From Pseudorasbora parva (Eukaryota; Chordata; Actinopteri; Cypriniformes; Gobionidae), in assembly GCF_024679245.1 (NCBI RefSeq), contig NC_090186.1, forward strand, positions 43,627,569-43,691,568: a stretch of 64,000 bases of DNA. The letters run 5' to 3'. Positions 53,685 to 64,000 of the stretch are shown piece by piece; the stretch's first letter is position 1; every line of letters starts with the position of its first letter. The notes beneath the pieces were generated by a model, which made no database searches, had not been told where the DNA came from, and was given only the letters and a program-made list of their open reading frames with translations. Both the position numbers and the translations under genes were made by a program.

Positions 53685-53931
53685 ATGGCGGGTCCCGCAT
53701 TCACGGGAGCGCACGGGACATGGCTCACATCTCGGTTACGGGAGGACGCGTCCTCTTCTTCATCATTATCATCGTCGTCGTCCGCAGAGAAACCGCGCAA
53801 ACGGAGAGCCTTTAACCTGGTCAGACTGCGGCAGCCAACCGCCCCCGGTAACAACAACACTCCGTTTGTGATCTCCGGTCATATCAAGCACATCTGCAGT
53901 AACTGCAGCCGCGGGAACGACATCCGGGACG
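53685..53931 (+). CDS. Candidate alternative first exon of phactr1
   Basis: ATG at 53685 sits in a strong context (CCGCCATGG). It encodes MAGPAFTGAHGTWLTSRLRE, a Ser run (18 Ser in about 25 residues), KPRKRRAFNLVRLRQP, then HIKHICSNCSRGNDIRD, ending phase 1 at GACG|GTGAGT. That phase fits the phactr1 exon at 61406. Another in-frame ATG at 53619 has a weaker context. I do not recognise the peptide. Its C-S-N-C pair and basic patch are the only motifs. It could instead be the first exon of an unrelated nested gene. Confidence 0.55.
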
Positions 53932-54397
53932 GTGAGTGATGATGATGATGCCCGTCCGGACCGATGCTGTACAATACAACAGCCATTTTTATTCATGCTT
54001 ATGTTGGACTGTTGAATCCTGAGCTGAACATGTTAAAATACAATAGAAATATGTGACAGCGTATTGATCTCTCCAACTAAGTTACAATGTTAGAATAACG
54101 TATTGTTTTTCAGCTTGCAGTATTTCCATTTATTATACAACTGCAACTTCATAAACATTAATTTTTAAAAATAACATTCAAGAATATTATTTTTCCATCC
54201 TTGCACTCTCATGTTAACTAACAGTACACACTGCAATGGGACACTGGACCACAAAAATACTCATGAGAGTCATTTTTTTTGCTGAATAAATTATCTTTCC
54301 ATTGTTTGTTATATATTTGGACAAAATCTGGAATCTGAGGGTGCAAAAAAAGTAAAAATATTGAGAAAATCCCCTTTAAAGTTGTCTAAATGTAGTC

Positions 54398-54765
54398 CTT
54401 ACATTGTAAAAATTTTTGGTTGATTTTTGTTGGTTTAACTTAACAATGTGAGTTATTTGGTTGCCTTAATTTTGAGTTGATACAATAAAGGAAATTTGTT
54501 TAATAAATAGAAACTCAAAATATTGTATCTGAACCACATAAAAAATGTGATAAATCATGAAAATAGCACAATTTGGCATGTTTCACTGCGTCATCAGAAA
54601 TAAAACAATTACCCAATATGCTTACAAAATCTTTTAATAATATTTTAATAAAGGTTGTCGAATCTCAAAAAAATTGTCATTGTATTAACTCAACATTTTA
54701 ATTTCAATGAACTCAAATTTTAAGGCAACCAGGTAACTTTTTTTCTAAATATTTTTTTACAGTGT
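54398..54765. mobile_element. MITE related to 22540-22900
   Basis: GGTTGCCTTAATTTTGAGTT and AAATTTTAAGGCAACC mirror each other; the internal ATTGTATCTGAACCACATAA matches the earlier copy in inverted orientation. Confidence 0.8.
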
Positions 54766-55479
54766 AATAATACATTTATGATATATTTACGGTAGGAAGT
54801 TTACAAAATATCTTCACGTAACATGATCTTAATATCCTAATGATGTTTGGCATAAAAGAAAAATTGATAATTTTTGACCCATACAATGTGTTGGCTATTT
54901 CTATGAATATACCTGTGAGACGCATGACTGGTGTTGAGCTTATTACCTTGATGTCATGTTTACTGTAAATAAAATATGCAAGACCTTTTATTTGGTTACC
55001 TGACCATATGCAGTGAAAAATAATAATGGATTTAACATGAAGGGTCACTGTAAGACACTGTATGGGCTTTGGATCTAAAAAATAATTTATTATATTTATT
55101 CATCAAAGACAGCACATGTACTTTTACATTAAAATATTGTTTGTTTGTAGGTACAAATATGATCGCCTTGTAATTTACAGGATGTGATGTGTCATTAAAT
55201 ATACATTTTATATTTCAATATATAAATGTTCAAAATAAAAAGTAATTATAATAAATTAGACATGAAATAAAATATAAATAATTGTAACATTTTATATATT
55301 AAATGTAAGAATTGGGTTTAATTATATATATTAAAAAAATAGAAAAAATATAATTTGGGTTCATGTTTTATTGCATTATTTTATTGTTGTGTTTTCGGGA
55401 TGATGCTTTGTTTTAGTGTATGACATTTAAATATAATTTTACTCAATATTGTTAAAGGATTAGTTTGATAATTAATATC

Positions 55480-56200
55480 CTGAAGATATTCTCACCATCT
55501 CATCTCATCCAAGATGTTCATGTCTGTCTTTCTTCAGTGGAAAAGAAATGAAGTTTTTTGAGGAAAACACCCCAGGATTTTTCTCCTCATAATGGACTTC
55601 AATGGGAACCGACGGCTGAGGCTCTGATGATCCCAGAGGAATAGGGTCTGATCCAGACAAACCATCCCACATTTACTAAAAATGAACATTTATGTACTTT
55701 TTAACCTCAAATGCTCGACTTCGGTGCTGTTGTTCTTCACGGCGTGTGATGTCATCACTTCGGAAAGGTCACATGACGTGGGTGGAATTGCCGATCCAGT
55801 GCGGAAAAACTCATCTCATGTTCTCCTCCAGCTTTATAATCGTCTGACATCATTGTTTTATCTTTATTTGTGTAAAGGGCGTTTGATTTTGTCTTTGCAC
55901 GCTCGTTTTAACACTGGTTCGGTACTTCCACCTGTGTCATGTGACCTTTCCGACGTGATGACATACGCTGTGAAGAAGAACAACACATTAGTTGCGCAAT
56001 CGGGGTTTAAAAGGATATAAATGTTTATTTGTGTAGTAACTGTGATGGTTTGTCTGGATCAGACTCTTCCTCTGGGATCATCAGAGCCTCTGAAACTGAA
56101 ATTTGGACCTTCAGCCGTCGGTTCCCATTGAAGTCCATCGTGTGGAGAAAAATCCTGGAATGCTTTCCTCAAAAAACCTCATTCAATTTGATTGGTAACA
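55480..56200. mobile_element. Palindromic element
   Basis: ATGGACTTCAATGGGAACCG/ACGGCTGA on the left is mirrored by TCAGCCGTCGGTTCCCATTG; GAAAGGTCACATGACGTGG is mirrored by CATGTGACCTTTCCGACGTG. Open frames at 55682 and 56029 lie in the arms and are not genes. Confidence 0.82.
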
Positions 56201-56839
56201 GCCCTATAGTGTCTTATTCTAATTGGAGATCAAATTTAAGAATATAATATGAAACCTGCCGCATATCCTATATTTAATAAGATGGGGAAATGCCCTTTAT
56301 AAAAGGTAAAAATATCACACATATGCAGATTTAAATATGCCAAAGCTGACTGAAAACTGGTGAGAACACTGCTTTTACAACACAAAAAATAAAACAAAAA
56401 TGCTCGGACAAGTGAATGACCGATTTACTTAAGCACATGAACAGGCTTAATGTCGAGTCCTGTGCTGCCATTAAACTTTTAGCAAATCTACATTTTATTG
56501 TTTGGTTGATTTAGTCTATTTTCTTGCGTTCTGCATCCTACAGGGCAGTTGTAGGTTTTTCCAGATGACCTACATCCATCGGTCAGATGTTGAGCTGAAG
56601 TCTGTTCCGCCTCCTTCAGCAGAACGGCCCTTATGGAAAAACGAGCATCTTTCTTTCCTTTACCTGCTGAGCTGTTTTAATTCACCAGCAGCCTATTTTT
56701 ACAGCTCTTTCTCTGACGCGGTGGCGAAAGCATCCAGAATGCTTCCAGTTTTCCCAGAGGAAGTTTCCAGTGATTTCAGTGCAGCTGTTGTGCTCGTCAG
56801 ACCGGACAGATACAGCCAGTATTGTTGGTTAATTTAGCT

Positions 56840-57165
56840 TTTATGTAACTATAGATGCTATATATATATATATAATACAACAATGAACCTGTCCTCATTG
56901 GTTCTCGCTGAAGCTCAAACGTGATGCGTAACATTAGTACTGTTGTGTGATATTGACAAAAAATTATATCTCGATATTTTCTGGGATTTTCTCGATAACG
57001 ATAATTAGACGTTATTTTGCTGAGCGTGTTATTGTGCTGGTGATCAGCTGACTTCTAAAGTTTTTGATATTCTTCATATTCTGTGTGGTGGTCAGTTCAC
57101 AGCAGTGACAGAAATCATCTTTTCCAAAAAGTTAAAATGTATTTTTTCCCTTTATGAGCATTTTA

Positions 57166-57231
<66 letters not shown>

Positions 57232-58000
57232 TAATTATTTGCATGCATCATATTTTGTGTTAATTTCATGAATTTAATCAAATTCAATTATAATAATAAG
57301 ACATAATAGGGCTGTTACCAAATCAAATTAAATAAGCATCAACAAAATTCATCTTCGCAGTGGAGAGGAAACAGAAGCTGCATTTGAAGTGGCATTTACA
57401 CTGACTGTTTAATGAGCTTAGAGGTGACAAATAACCTGCAGTTATGCAAAAATAATGTTTTGATGTTGAATACTGATATTTGAAATTATTTAAAACATGA
57501 AAAGATACTTTAAAACCGCCAATAGGCGCCAGCAAGTCACTGTTAATGAGTGAGTCATTGAGATTCAACCAATTAATTCAAACAACTGATTCATTCAGGA
57601 ACAAATCATTTGACTGTCTTAATCTATATTAGTCACTGAATCATTGATTTAACTGATTCATTCAAAAAGCTGATTCATTTAGTAAGGAAACACCGCGTGT
57701 GTTGCTCAGAGATGCGATTAAAGTGCTCTGACTTTGTTCTGAACTATTCTCGTTGGGAAATAAAGTAAAAATGGGCAATAAGGTGTCGTAAATGTAAGTC
57801 ACTTAATATTAAATTCCTGTTTAATAAACTTGTATAAAATAAATATCACATTTATGATATAAATATAGACTCACGCAGTGCATCACGTAGTGTAAGCGCA
57901 CACACTCTGGGTGTGTGTGAGGGATATACTCGATAATGTCAGATCGCACATCGTTAAAACAACAGTTAGTATATTATCGCAGACGATATAGATATCACAC
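56840..58000. other. phactr1 intron, TA repeat and element fragments
   Basis: A TA run lies at 57172-57226. TGTGATATTGACAAAAAATT (56946) and CGATATAGATATCACACACC (57983) look like mirrored ends of an element similar to 59738-60238. No gene. Confidence 0.45.
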
Positions 58001-58259
58001 ACCCCTAAACATGAGAATGAACCTCATTGGTTCTCGCTGAAGCTCAAACGTACCACCACCGATAAGTAAGTTGTTAAATGTTTATATGTGAATAAAAGCC
58101 TAAATTCAATTTGTTCATCATATAAAGCGATCGAGTCTCTTCATAAAATTTGGACTAACCGCTCAATTCATATGAGTTTAGTTTATGATCTCTTTCTGAA
58201 CTATTTGAGGTGTCACAGTGGTAGTTACGTAGCTGTCAATGGAGGGACAGAAATCTCAG

Positions 58260-59060
58260 ATTTCATTAAAAACAGATGAACGAAAGTCTTAAGGGTTTGG
58301 AACGACATGAGGGGAAATGATGACAGAATGTGTTTATTTTTTGGTGAGCTATCCTAACTTCCAAGCACTATGTTGAAAGTCCTTGTGCATTTAATTTACT
58401 TGCCATAAACCAAATCTATAAATGCAGAAACGAACATCCAAAATATAATTCCTGCTGACTTAAATGATTTGCATCACTCGGACTCCTCCTGAATGTTTCC
58501 TCCACCTTAGGGCTCTTATTAGCCTATCTGTGAAATTAGAGGATTATTAGAGAGCAGAAAGCTTGACTGATGTGAAGAATATCTGATGATTATTCTCCTG
58601 AGGTCAGAAGATGGGATTAGAAATTCACGGTCGTCTCTCTTCATCTGAGAAGAGGAATGTTCTTTGCCCTATTTTATTTGAGTTACCGAATGGATAAAGT
58701 AATAAAAAAACGTCTGAAAGCTTCAGCTTAATCCTAAACGTGACACAAAATGGGAAGAAGGGAAAAACTCTTTCCAATGACTTGATCCTTAAGGTATTTG
58801 GTCTCTGCTGTGACATTTATGATGCAATTATCCACTTCGTTTCTTTACTTTTTAAACCATCGAAATTCTTTTGGCTCATTTACTTGATTTATGCTTTATT
58901 TAATATCTTGACTTTTTAATGGCCGCTACTGGGAATTGTCAGTGTAATTTTACTAGTTTATTAGTCTGTAGATTTACTTATTTAAGGAATAATTCACCCA
59001 AAACTGAAAGTTGTCTTCATTTACTCGCCCTCATGTTCTTTTAATCTTGTATTTGTTTCT
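58260..59060. other. phactr1 intron, repeat ends only
   Basis: GGTTTGGAACGACATGAGG..TTTTTGGTGAGCTATCC (58295-58352) and AGGAATAATTCACCCAAAAC (58984-59003) are ends of palindromic fish repeats. Nothing else recognised. Confidence 0.4.
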
Positions 59061-59104
59061 ATTGCCTTGAGCACGAGATATTTGAGGGGCTGTGTTTACT
59101 CCAT

Positions 59105-59635
59105 AGACTGTAAAAAAAATATGGACGTAGTGTCCGTGGCGTCACCCATAGGATTCTGATAAGCCGTTCTGAAGCTTAAAGTAGAGATGAGCTGGGCGTT
59201 GCCATCTTGTGAGCAAGTCATCGCGTGTCACTCCCGGATAACAGAAAATGGGCAAAAAGGCGGGATGTGCGCGGAGCTGAGGTGACGCAATAACTATAGA
59301 CGGCAGATAAATGGCTATCCACTTGTTACCACGCCCTTAATTATGCTGAACCTTAAGGCTTTATATAACGTAAACGAATGAGTTATAAAAAAATTCACCC
59401 CCCTCACAGTTGTCATGAAGATCAAAATTAGCCTTATAAGCCAAAACCACAATTTGTACCAGACTGTAAACATGTTTTTTTCTGCTTTAAAGTTGAGAAT
59501 TTTAACATGAGGCTCAATGAGATTCTGCTCCTTCTGGAGCCTGTCCCTAGTGGCCAGTTAAGGAATTGCAGTTTACATTACTTCCGTATTGGCTTCAAGA
59601 GAGATCGCGGGAGGTTGCCGCTTGGTTTACTCTTA
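59105..59635. mobile_element. Interspersed element (relative of 31275-32515)
   Basis: TAGACTGTAAAAAAAATATGG and AATTATGCTGAACCTTAAGG..ATGAGTTATAAAAAAATTC match the element split in the GPT-like gene. Confidence 0.75.
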
Positions 59636-59737
59636 AAAGCACCATGAAAAATGTTCTTCTGTTGACATACGGTAGCTTAGACATCTTCGAGCATCTCTGT
59701 GAACCAGTTTAAACACTGTGGCAGCAAATTATGGCAT

Positions 59738-60238
59738 AAGGGCTGTGCGATATTGAAGAGAAATGCGATATGCAATATCTTGTTAAATAACGCGATATGC
59801 GATACGATATTGCAATTAGTGTGTAAAATCTACTTAAATTATATTAAAAAAAAATTAAAAACTGAGAATTAAACCATTTGCGTTTTACATTTTTTCTGGG
59901 AAAAGAAAGCATCGCTACAACTTCTGAAAATGACCAGCAGTGTTTTAGCAAACATTTATGTCACAAATCGTTCACGTTTCAGTGTGTGTGTCAGACAGCG
60001 CGTGAGTGCAAGTTATTGTTTTTCGCAAATTATTGCATTTTATAACTCTTCTTAACATCAAGCAAGTCCCATAAGTAACAGTCGCGTGGCCAGTCTATTC
60101 TCTGCTATATGCGTCGATCTAAAACGAACACTTTTCACAGTGTTGAAGTAGCCTAATCAAATCATTCAGATATTGCGTGCTGTTGCGATATGTACATTTG
60201 CGATATTTCGATAATTTCGATATATTGCACAGCCCTAA
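59738..60238. mobile_element. MITE with AGGGCTGTGCGATATTG ends
   Basis: AGGGCTGTGCGATATTG is mirrored by CGATATATTGCACAGCCCT, with many GCGATATGCGATA repeats inside. Confidence 0.85.
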
Positions 60239-60354
60239 TTATGAGTTATATTGCCTCTGAAAGATGTATTGGAGGATAATAAACTTGCTAGATAATAGTA
60301 ACAAGTCTGAACTCTAGGTTGATTTGTATGAGACCGCATGGGCACATCCGAACT

Positions 60355-61285
60355 TAAAGGTGTCATGAACTGGTTTAAAAAAAAAATGTTATACTGTTGT
60401 CTGAGGTCAACTAATGACGTTCGTGTAGTTTTTACATCCAAAAACATCATAACTAATCACTAATAGGCTTTTTTACACAGTGGTTTTGAGGCTCTCTCCT
60501 GATGGGGTTTGATGGGCGTGTCACTGGAGACTTGAAAGTAAACACCTACGGCTAGGATTGGAGGAGATTTGCATATTTAATGAGCTTCAGCTCCGCTGTC
60601 AGTTCACTTGAGGGATTGTTTTGAAAGCGGCACCGGAATGATTCTCTCACAGGTCGTAAACGTCTTTAATCAAACAAACTGGAACTTTATTAAAAATAAA
60701 TGTAGTATCACACATTCCTAATATTATGATCTGAAGGAAGCTTATGCAGCGACTGTGTTCTTCCACAATATCTTGCTATCTTCTTCAGCATGTTTATTGC
60801 TGCTGGCCTGTGATGACCAAACAGCGATCCGATGAGTCGGTGGGCGGGGCTACGGAATTAGACGAGTCGGTGGGCGGGGCTACTGAATTAGACGAGTCGG
60901 TGGGCGGGGCTACTGAATTGACGAGTCTGTGGGCGGGGCTACTGAATTAGACAAGTCGGTGGGCGGGGCTACTGAATTAGACGAGTCGGTGGGCGGGGCT
61001 ACTGAATTAGACGAGTCGGTGGGCGGGGCTACTGAATTAGATGAGTTGGCGGGCGGGGCTACTGAATTACACGTCCTTATTATTCTGTAGAGGCGTGTTT
61101 CGTCACTAGTTGACGTCAGGATGAAGCTCACGATCGTTTTCTGGGCCTGGTGTCTATAAAAGCTTTTCTTTGACTAACAAGGAAGTTTTCAGCTCTGAAA
61201 TTTACAGGATAATCTTATATTACCATGACCTTATATCAAAATCTCAAGGGAAAGTTGTTTCCTCAATTCATCACCCCTTTAATCC
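60355..61285. mobile_element. Non-autonomous DNA element holding a GC-box minisatellite
   Basis: The left end TTAAAGGTGTCATGAACTGG and the right end CAATTCATCACCCCTTTAAT are imperfect mirrors. The interior holds the tandem array at 60828-61068. Confidence 0.65.
60828..61068. repeat. 30-bp minisatellite with GC boxes
   Basis: Eight copies of GACGAGTCGGTGGGCGGGGC plus TACTGAATTA. Each copy has GGGCGGGGC, a consensus Sp1/KLF site. It ends about 340 nt before the phactr1 exon at 61406. Confidence 0.93.
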
Positions 61286-61405
61286 ATTATATTCGCAACC
61301 AGTATTAGACTTCGTTTAGGACTTAGTCAGTACATTGTGCATGTGCAGCCCTATTTTTCATATTTGGTTGACGTATTCCTTCAAATGGTGCTTGTGTGTG
61401 TTCAG

Positions 61406-61570
61406 CAGAGGGTGCGGAGCGGCTGGCGGCGATGCGTTCAGATTCTCTGGTGCCGGGAACACACACTCCGCCGATCCGCAGACGCAGCAAACTGGCCAGT
61501 CTGGGGCGACTCTTCAAGCCGTGGAAATGGAGGAAGAAAAAGAGCGACAAGTTCAAACAGACGTCTGCAG
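61406..61570 (+). CDS. phactr1: phactr1 exon with basic KPWKWRKKK segment
   Basis: Encodes [55 protein letters not shown], closely matching PHACTR1 ([20 protein letters not shown]) just before the first RPEL. The basic run contributes to nuclear import in the family. Phase 1 at both ends; donor GTTCGT. The acceptor is a CAGCAG tandem, so the exon may start at 61406 or 61409. Confidence 0.92.
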
Positions 61571-61731
61571 GTTCGTCACACGGACAACACAACTTCCTGT
61601 AGATGCACACACACTGTTTTCATTTATACACTTACCAGTCAAAAGTTTGGTATAATTCATTTTTGGTTAGACTTTATTTTAAGGTGTCATTGTTACAGTG
61701 TAATTATATATTTAAACGCCCACAATATGTA

Positions 61732-62392
61732 AGGTCCTGTCCACACGAACACGGGTATTTTCTGTATCCGGTTACTAAAACCGGAATTTTTTTGAAAACT
61801 CCGGCCAGGGTGAAGATTTTTAGAAACTCCGGTTACAGCGTTGTCGTGCAGATGGTGAAACCGGAGATTTCAGCTTTTTAAATTGAAGTGCGCGCCGTTC
61901 TTTCCTTTGTTTGATATCAGATTTTTCACATCTCCTTTTGATTTACGTGAGTCGATTCTATGCAGTGGACTCCACTAACAGCGCTTATCACACGTATATA
62001 GATACATGTTCAGTTATTTCTTTGCATTGCAGAACATATTCGCCAGAATGCAATAATACAAAATAGTAAAGCAAGTGTGTGAAGCTATTACAGTCCACTT
62101 CGGCCCTGCACCTGTATACAGTTACCTGTCATTGAGTCCAAAGCAAAGGAACTTGTAGGAAGTGTTTCACTGAGCCCATGGCATCCCTCAGTCAGTGCAA
62201 TGTGCATCGGTGCAGTGAATGGGACCCATGTGGAAATCAGGCAGCCAATCATAGCGTAGTTTTGCGTTCTCATGTGGACAGAATTTTTTTTTAAACCGTG
62301 CTTGTGTGGACGCGATTGTTTTTTAAAACGGAGGAGGAAAAACTCAGGTAATAAAAATACCCGTGTACATGTGGACTAGGCCTAAGACTTTT
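61732..62392. mobile_element. MITE with AGGTCCTGTCCACACGAAC ends
   Basis: TCCACACGAACACGGGTATTT at the left is mirrored by AAATACCCGTGTACATGTGGA at the right; ACTCCGG and AAACCGG repeats occur inside. Confidence 0.8.
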
Positions 62393-62399
62393 GGAAAAA

Positions 62400-64000
62400 C
62401 CACTAGACCAGTGTTATATATTTTGTGGACTTGTGTACATTATCCCAAATGTTTCCAAGAATCCAGAGAAATAAGCGATTTTAGCCAGTCATCTATCAGT
62501 GACATCATCATCCGCGCGTTCCCCTCCGGTATTATTGTGTAGTATCCATGGCAACACTATCGCCACTTTAATATCTGATGTGTTTTATTAGACACTGTTT
62601 GGATCATTGATGGACAGAAACTAATGATTGTTCTCCAGCTCAATATTGTTTAAATCTGGTGTTGTTGATTTACCGCACAGAGTACCATGTTTTACCGCCT
62701 AATATGATCTTGCTCACTGCAGTGTGAACAAGTGTCTCATAGTAGCGCAGAGTAGCATTATAACATCACTTTAACACACTCAGATGTGTGTGCTGTGATA
62801 AAACAGCGGCACGTTACCATACACACGCATGAGAGGAAAAATTTGAAGCGCCGACTATGACAGAATAAAAGCTTTGCGGAAAATCAAGGCATCATCAAGA
62901 TACGCCTCTTTTTCAATAAGCGACATCTAGCGGTGAAAAATGACATTGTGGCTTTAAGTACTGAGTAATATTAGGGTTGAAGGTTAGTTGCATGTAATTA
63001 TTCATCATTTACTGTTATTACTGTGGTAAGGACAGGTTAAATGTATCAAGAACACTGTAAATTAAATTGTTACCAATTTTTTTTTATGTTGAAAAAGTTG
63101 TCTCTTATGCTCACCAACCTGCATTTATTTTATTAAAAATACATTTCGCTGCTCAATGTTTTTGTGGAAACTGTGATGCCTTTTATTTCTCAGGATTCTT
63201 TGATGAATATAAAGTTCAAAAGAACAGCATTTATTTGAAACGGAAACTTTTGTGACATTATAAACATCTTTACTGTCACTTTTCATCGATTTAAAGCAGC
63301 ACTGGGTAACTTTTGCTCTCGGGGTCCCCCTACAGTTGGGAAAAAATAATGTCCTCCACTACTGTCGTAAGATCTGTCATCCTACATCAGGGGATGCCAT
63401 CGCGCGTGCATTTGTTGACATGACAGCCCTGATAGTCCTGAACTAGTGATGCGCGGGTCGTCTCATAACCCGCGGACCCCGTATGTCTATTTAATGGTCG
63501 CGGGTGCGCGGCGGGTTGTAAAAATATATCCAGTGGTGCGGCGCGGGCCAAATAACTTCATAAAAGCGTCCCGCGGGTCGGTGCAGCACTAACAGTTCCC
63601 CTGAACACTGCAGGAGGAGTTCACATGCAGGTGTTCTTCTGGCGGCGCGTGGGAAATGTCTTCATCCCAGGTACAGTCAGTGGCAGACGCTTCAGCATGT
63701 CATATGAATATCATTTCATGGGTTTTATTTTTTTCAAACGCCAAATAATCGCGATGCTCACGTTTACAAGCCAGCGTCATTATAGTAGTCTATTGGTTAG
63801 CGTTTTACAGAATCTATATGATACTTCAGTTCAATGTTTGAGTGGTCGGTAATCACCGTAACAAGCAGGACAGCATCGGTCGGGCACGCCTCCTTCAGCT
63901 CACGCCGACGAGCAAACGCTGGTCACATGTTGATTCTCGTCCTGCCTTTAATCCCATCACTCTCTCGTTTCCTCTTATTGCTTTCCTCCAACAAAACCTT
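62400..64000. other. phactr1 intron to window end
   Basis: Contains repeat fragments (AAAGCAGCACTGGGTAACTT at 63293; CGCGGGTCG-rich stretch at 63445-63580, which looks like a MITE end). No exon with PHACTR homology was found. Confidence 0.4.

Noticed and set aside
53531..53860. Minus-strand frame with an acidic run (MLLLPGAVGCRS..)
   Set aside because: Antisense shadow of the CpG-rich exon at 53685-53931. The acidic stretch is the reverse of the Ser run.
63625..63852. Next phactr1 exon near 63.6 kb
   Set aside because: There is an AG acceptor-like site and a short frame (MQVFFWRRVGNVFIPG), but it does not match the expected PHACTR continuation (helical S-R-E-E-L-I-type block).

Overview
The window looks like nuclear DNA of a teleost fish, most likely a cyprinid. 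The evidence is small exons with GT..AG introns, very long CA/GT and TA microsatellites, many palindromic non-autonomous DNA transposons, Tc1/mariner copies, L2-type LINE fragments and tRNA-derived SINEs. No bacterial or viral genes were seen. The species assignment is inference.

Three genes, all on the + strand, can be assembled exon by exon. (1) 1253-17990 is the 3' part of a secreted or matrix-type protein: eight cbEGF-type exons, six plain EGF exons, then a C-terminal EMI-like module and a stop at 17988-17990. Its 5' end lies outside the window. (2) 19895-33182 is a complete 11-coding-exon gene of the alanine aminotransferase (GPT) family, 472 codons. At least four pyridoxal-phosphate motifs are replaced, including the Schiff-base lysine, and one splice donor reads GG instead of GT. 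It is either a pseudoenzyme or a decaying gene. (3) From 42741 past the window end lies the 5' part of phactr1: a first coding exon (42741-42861), a candidate alternative first exon in a second CpG-rich block (53685-53931), and the shared exon with the basic KPWKWRKKK segment (61406-61570).

Layout: 1-18.6 kb, EGF/EMI gene with repeat-laden introns (nested LINE and MITEs at 1.8-5.3 kb, an exon-derived minisatellite at 8.2-9.3 kb, Tc1-like copies at 5.7, 10 and 17 kb). 18.6-19.9 kb, a short intergenic gap filled by a palindromic MITE carrying a SINE. 19.9-33.5 kb, the GPT-like gene, with a 60-bp minisatellite of about 25 units in one intron. 33.5-42.2 kb, gene-poor repeat graveyard including a ~1 kb palindrome. 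42.2-64 kb, phactr1 5' region, with a nearly intact Tc1 element, a split 25-bp minisatellite and a GC-box minisatellite in its introns.

The three genes share no obvious pathway; they are simply neighbours. The most interesting points are the GPT-like protein with a dismantled cofactor site, the minisatellite that multiplied an exon end together with its 5' splice site, and the EGF-then-EMI domain order.
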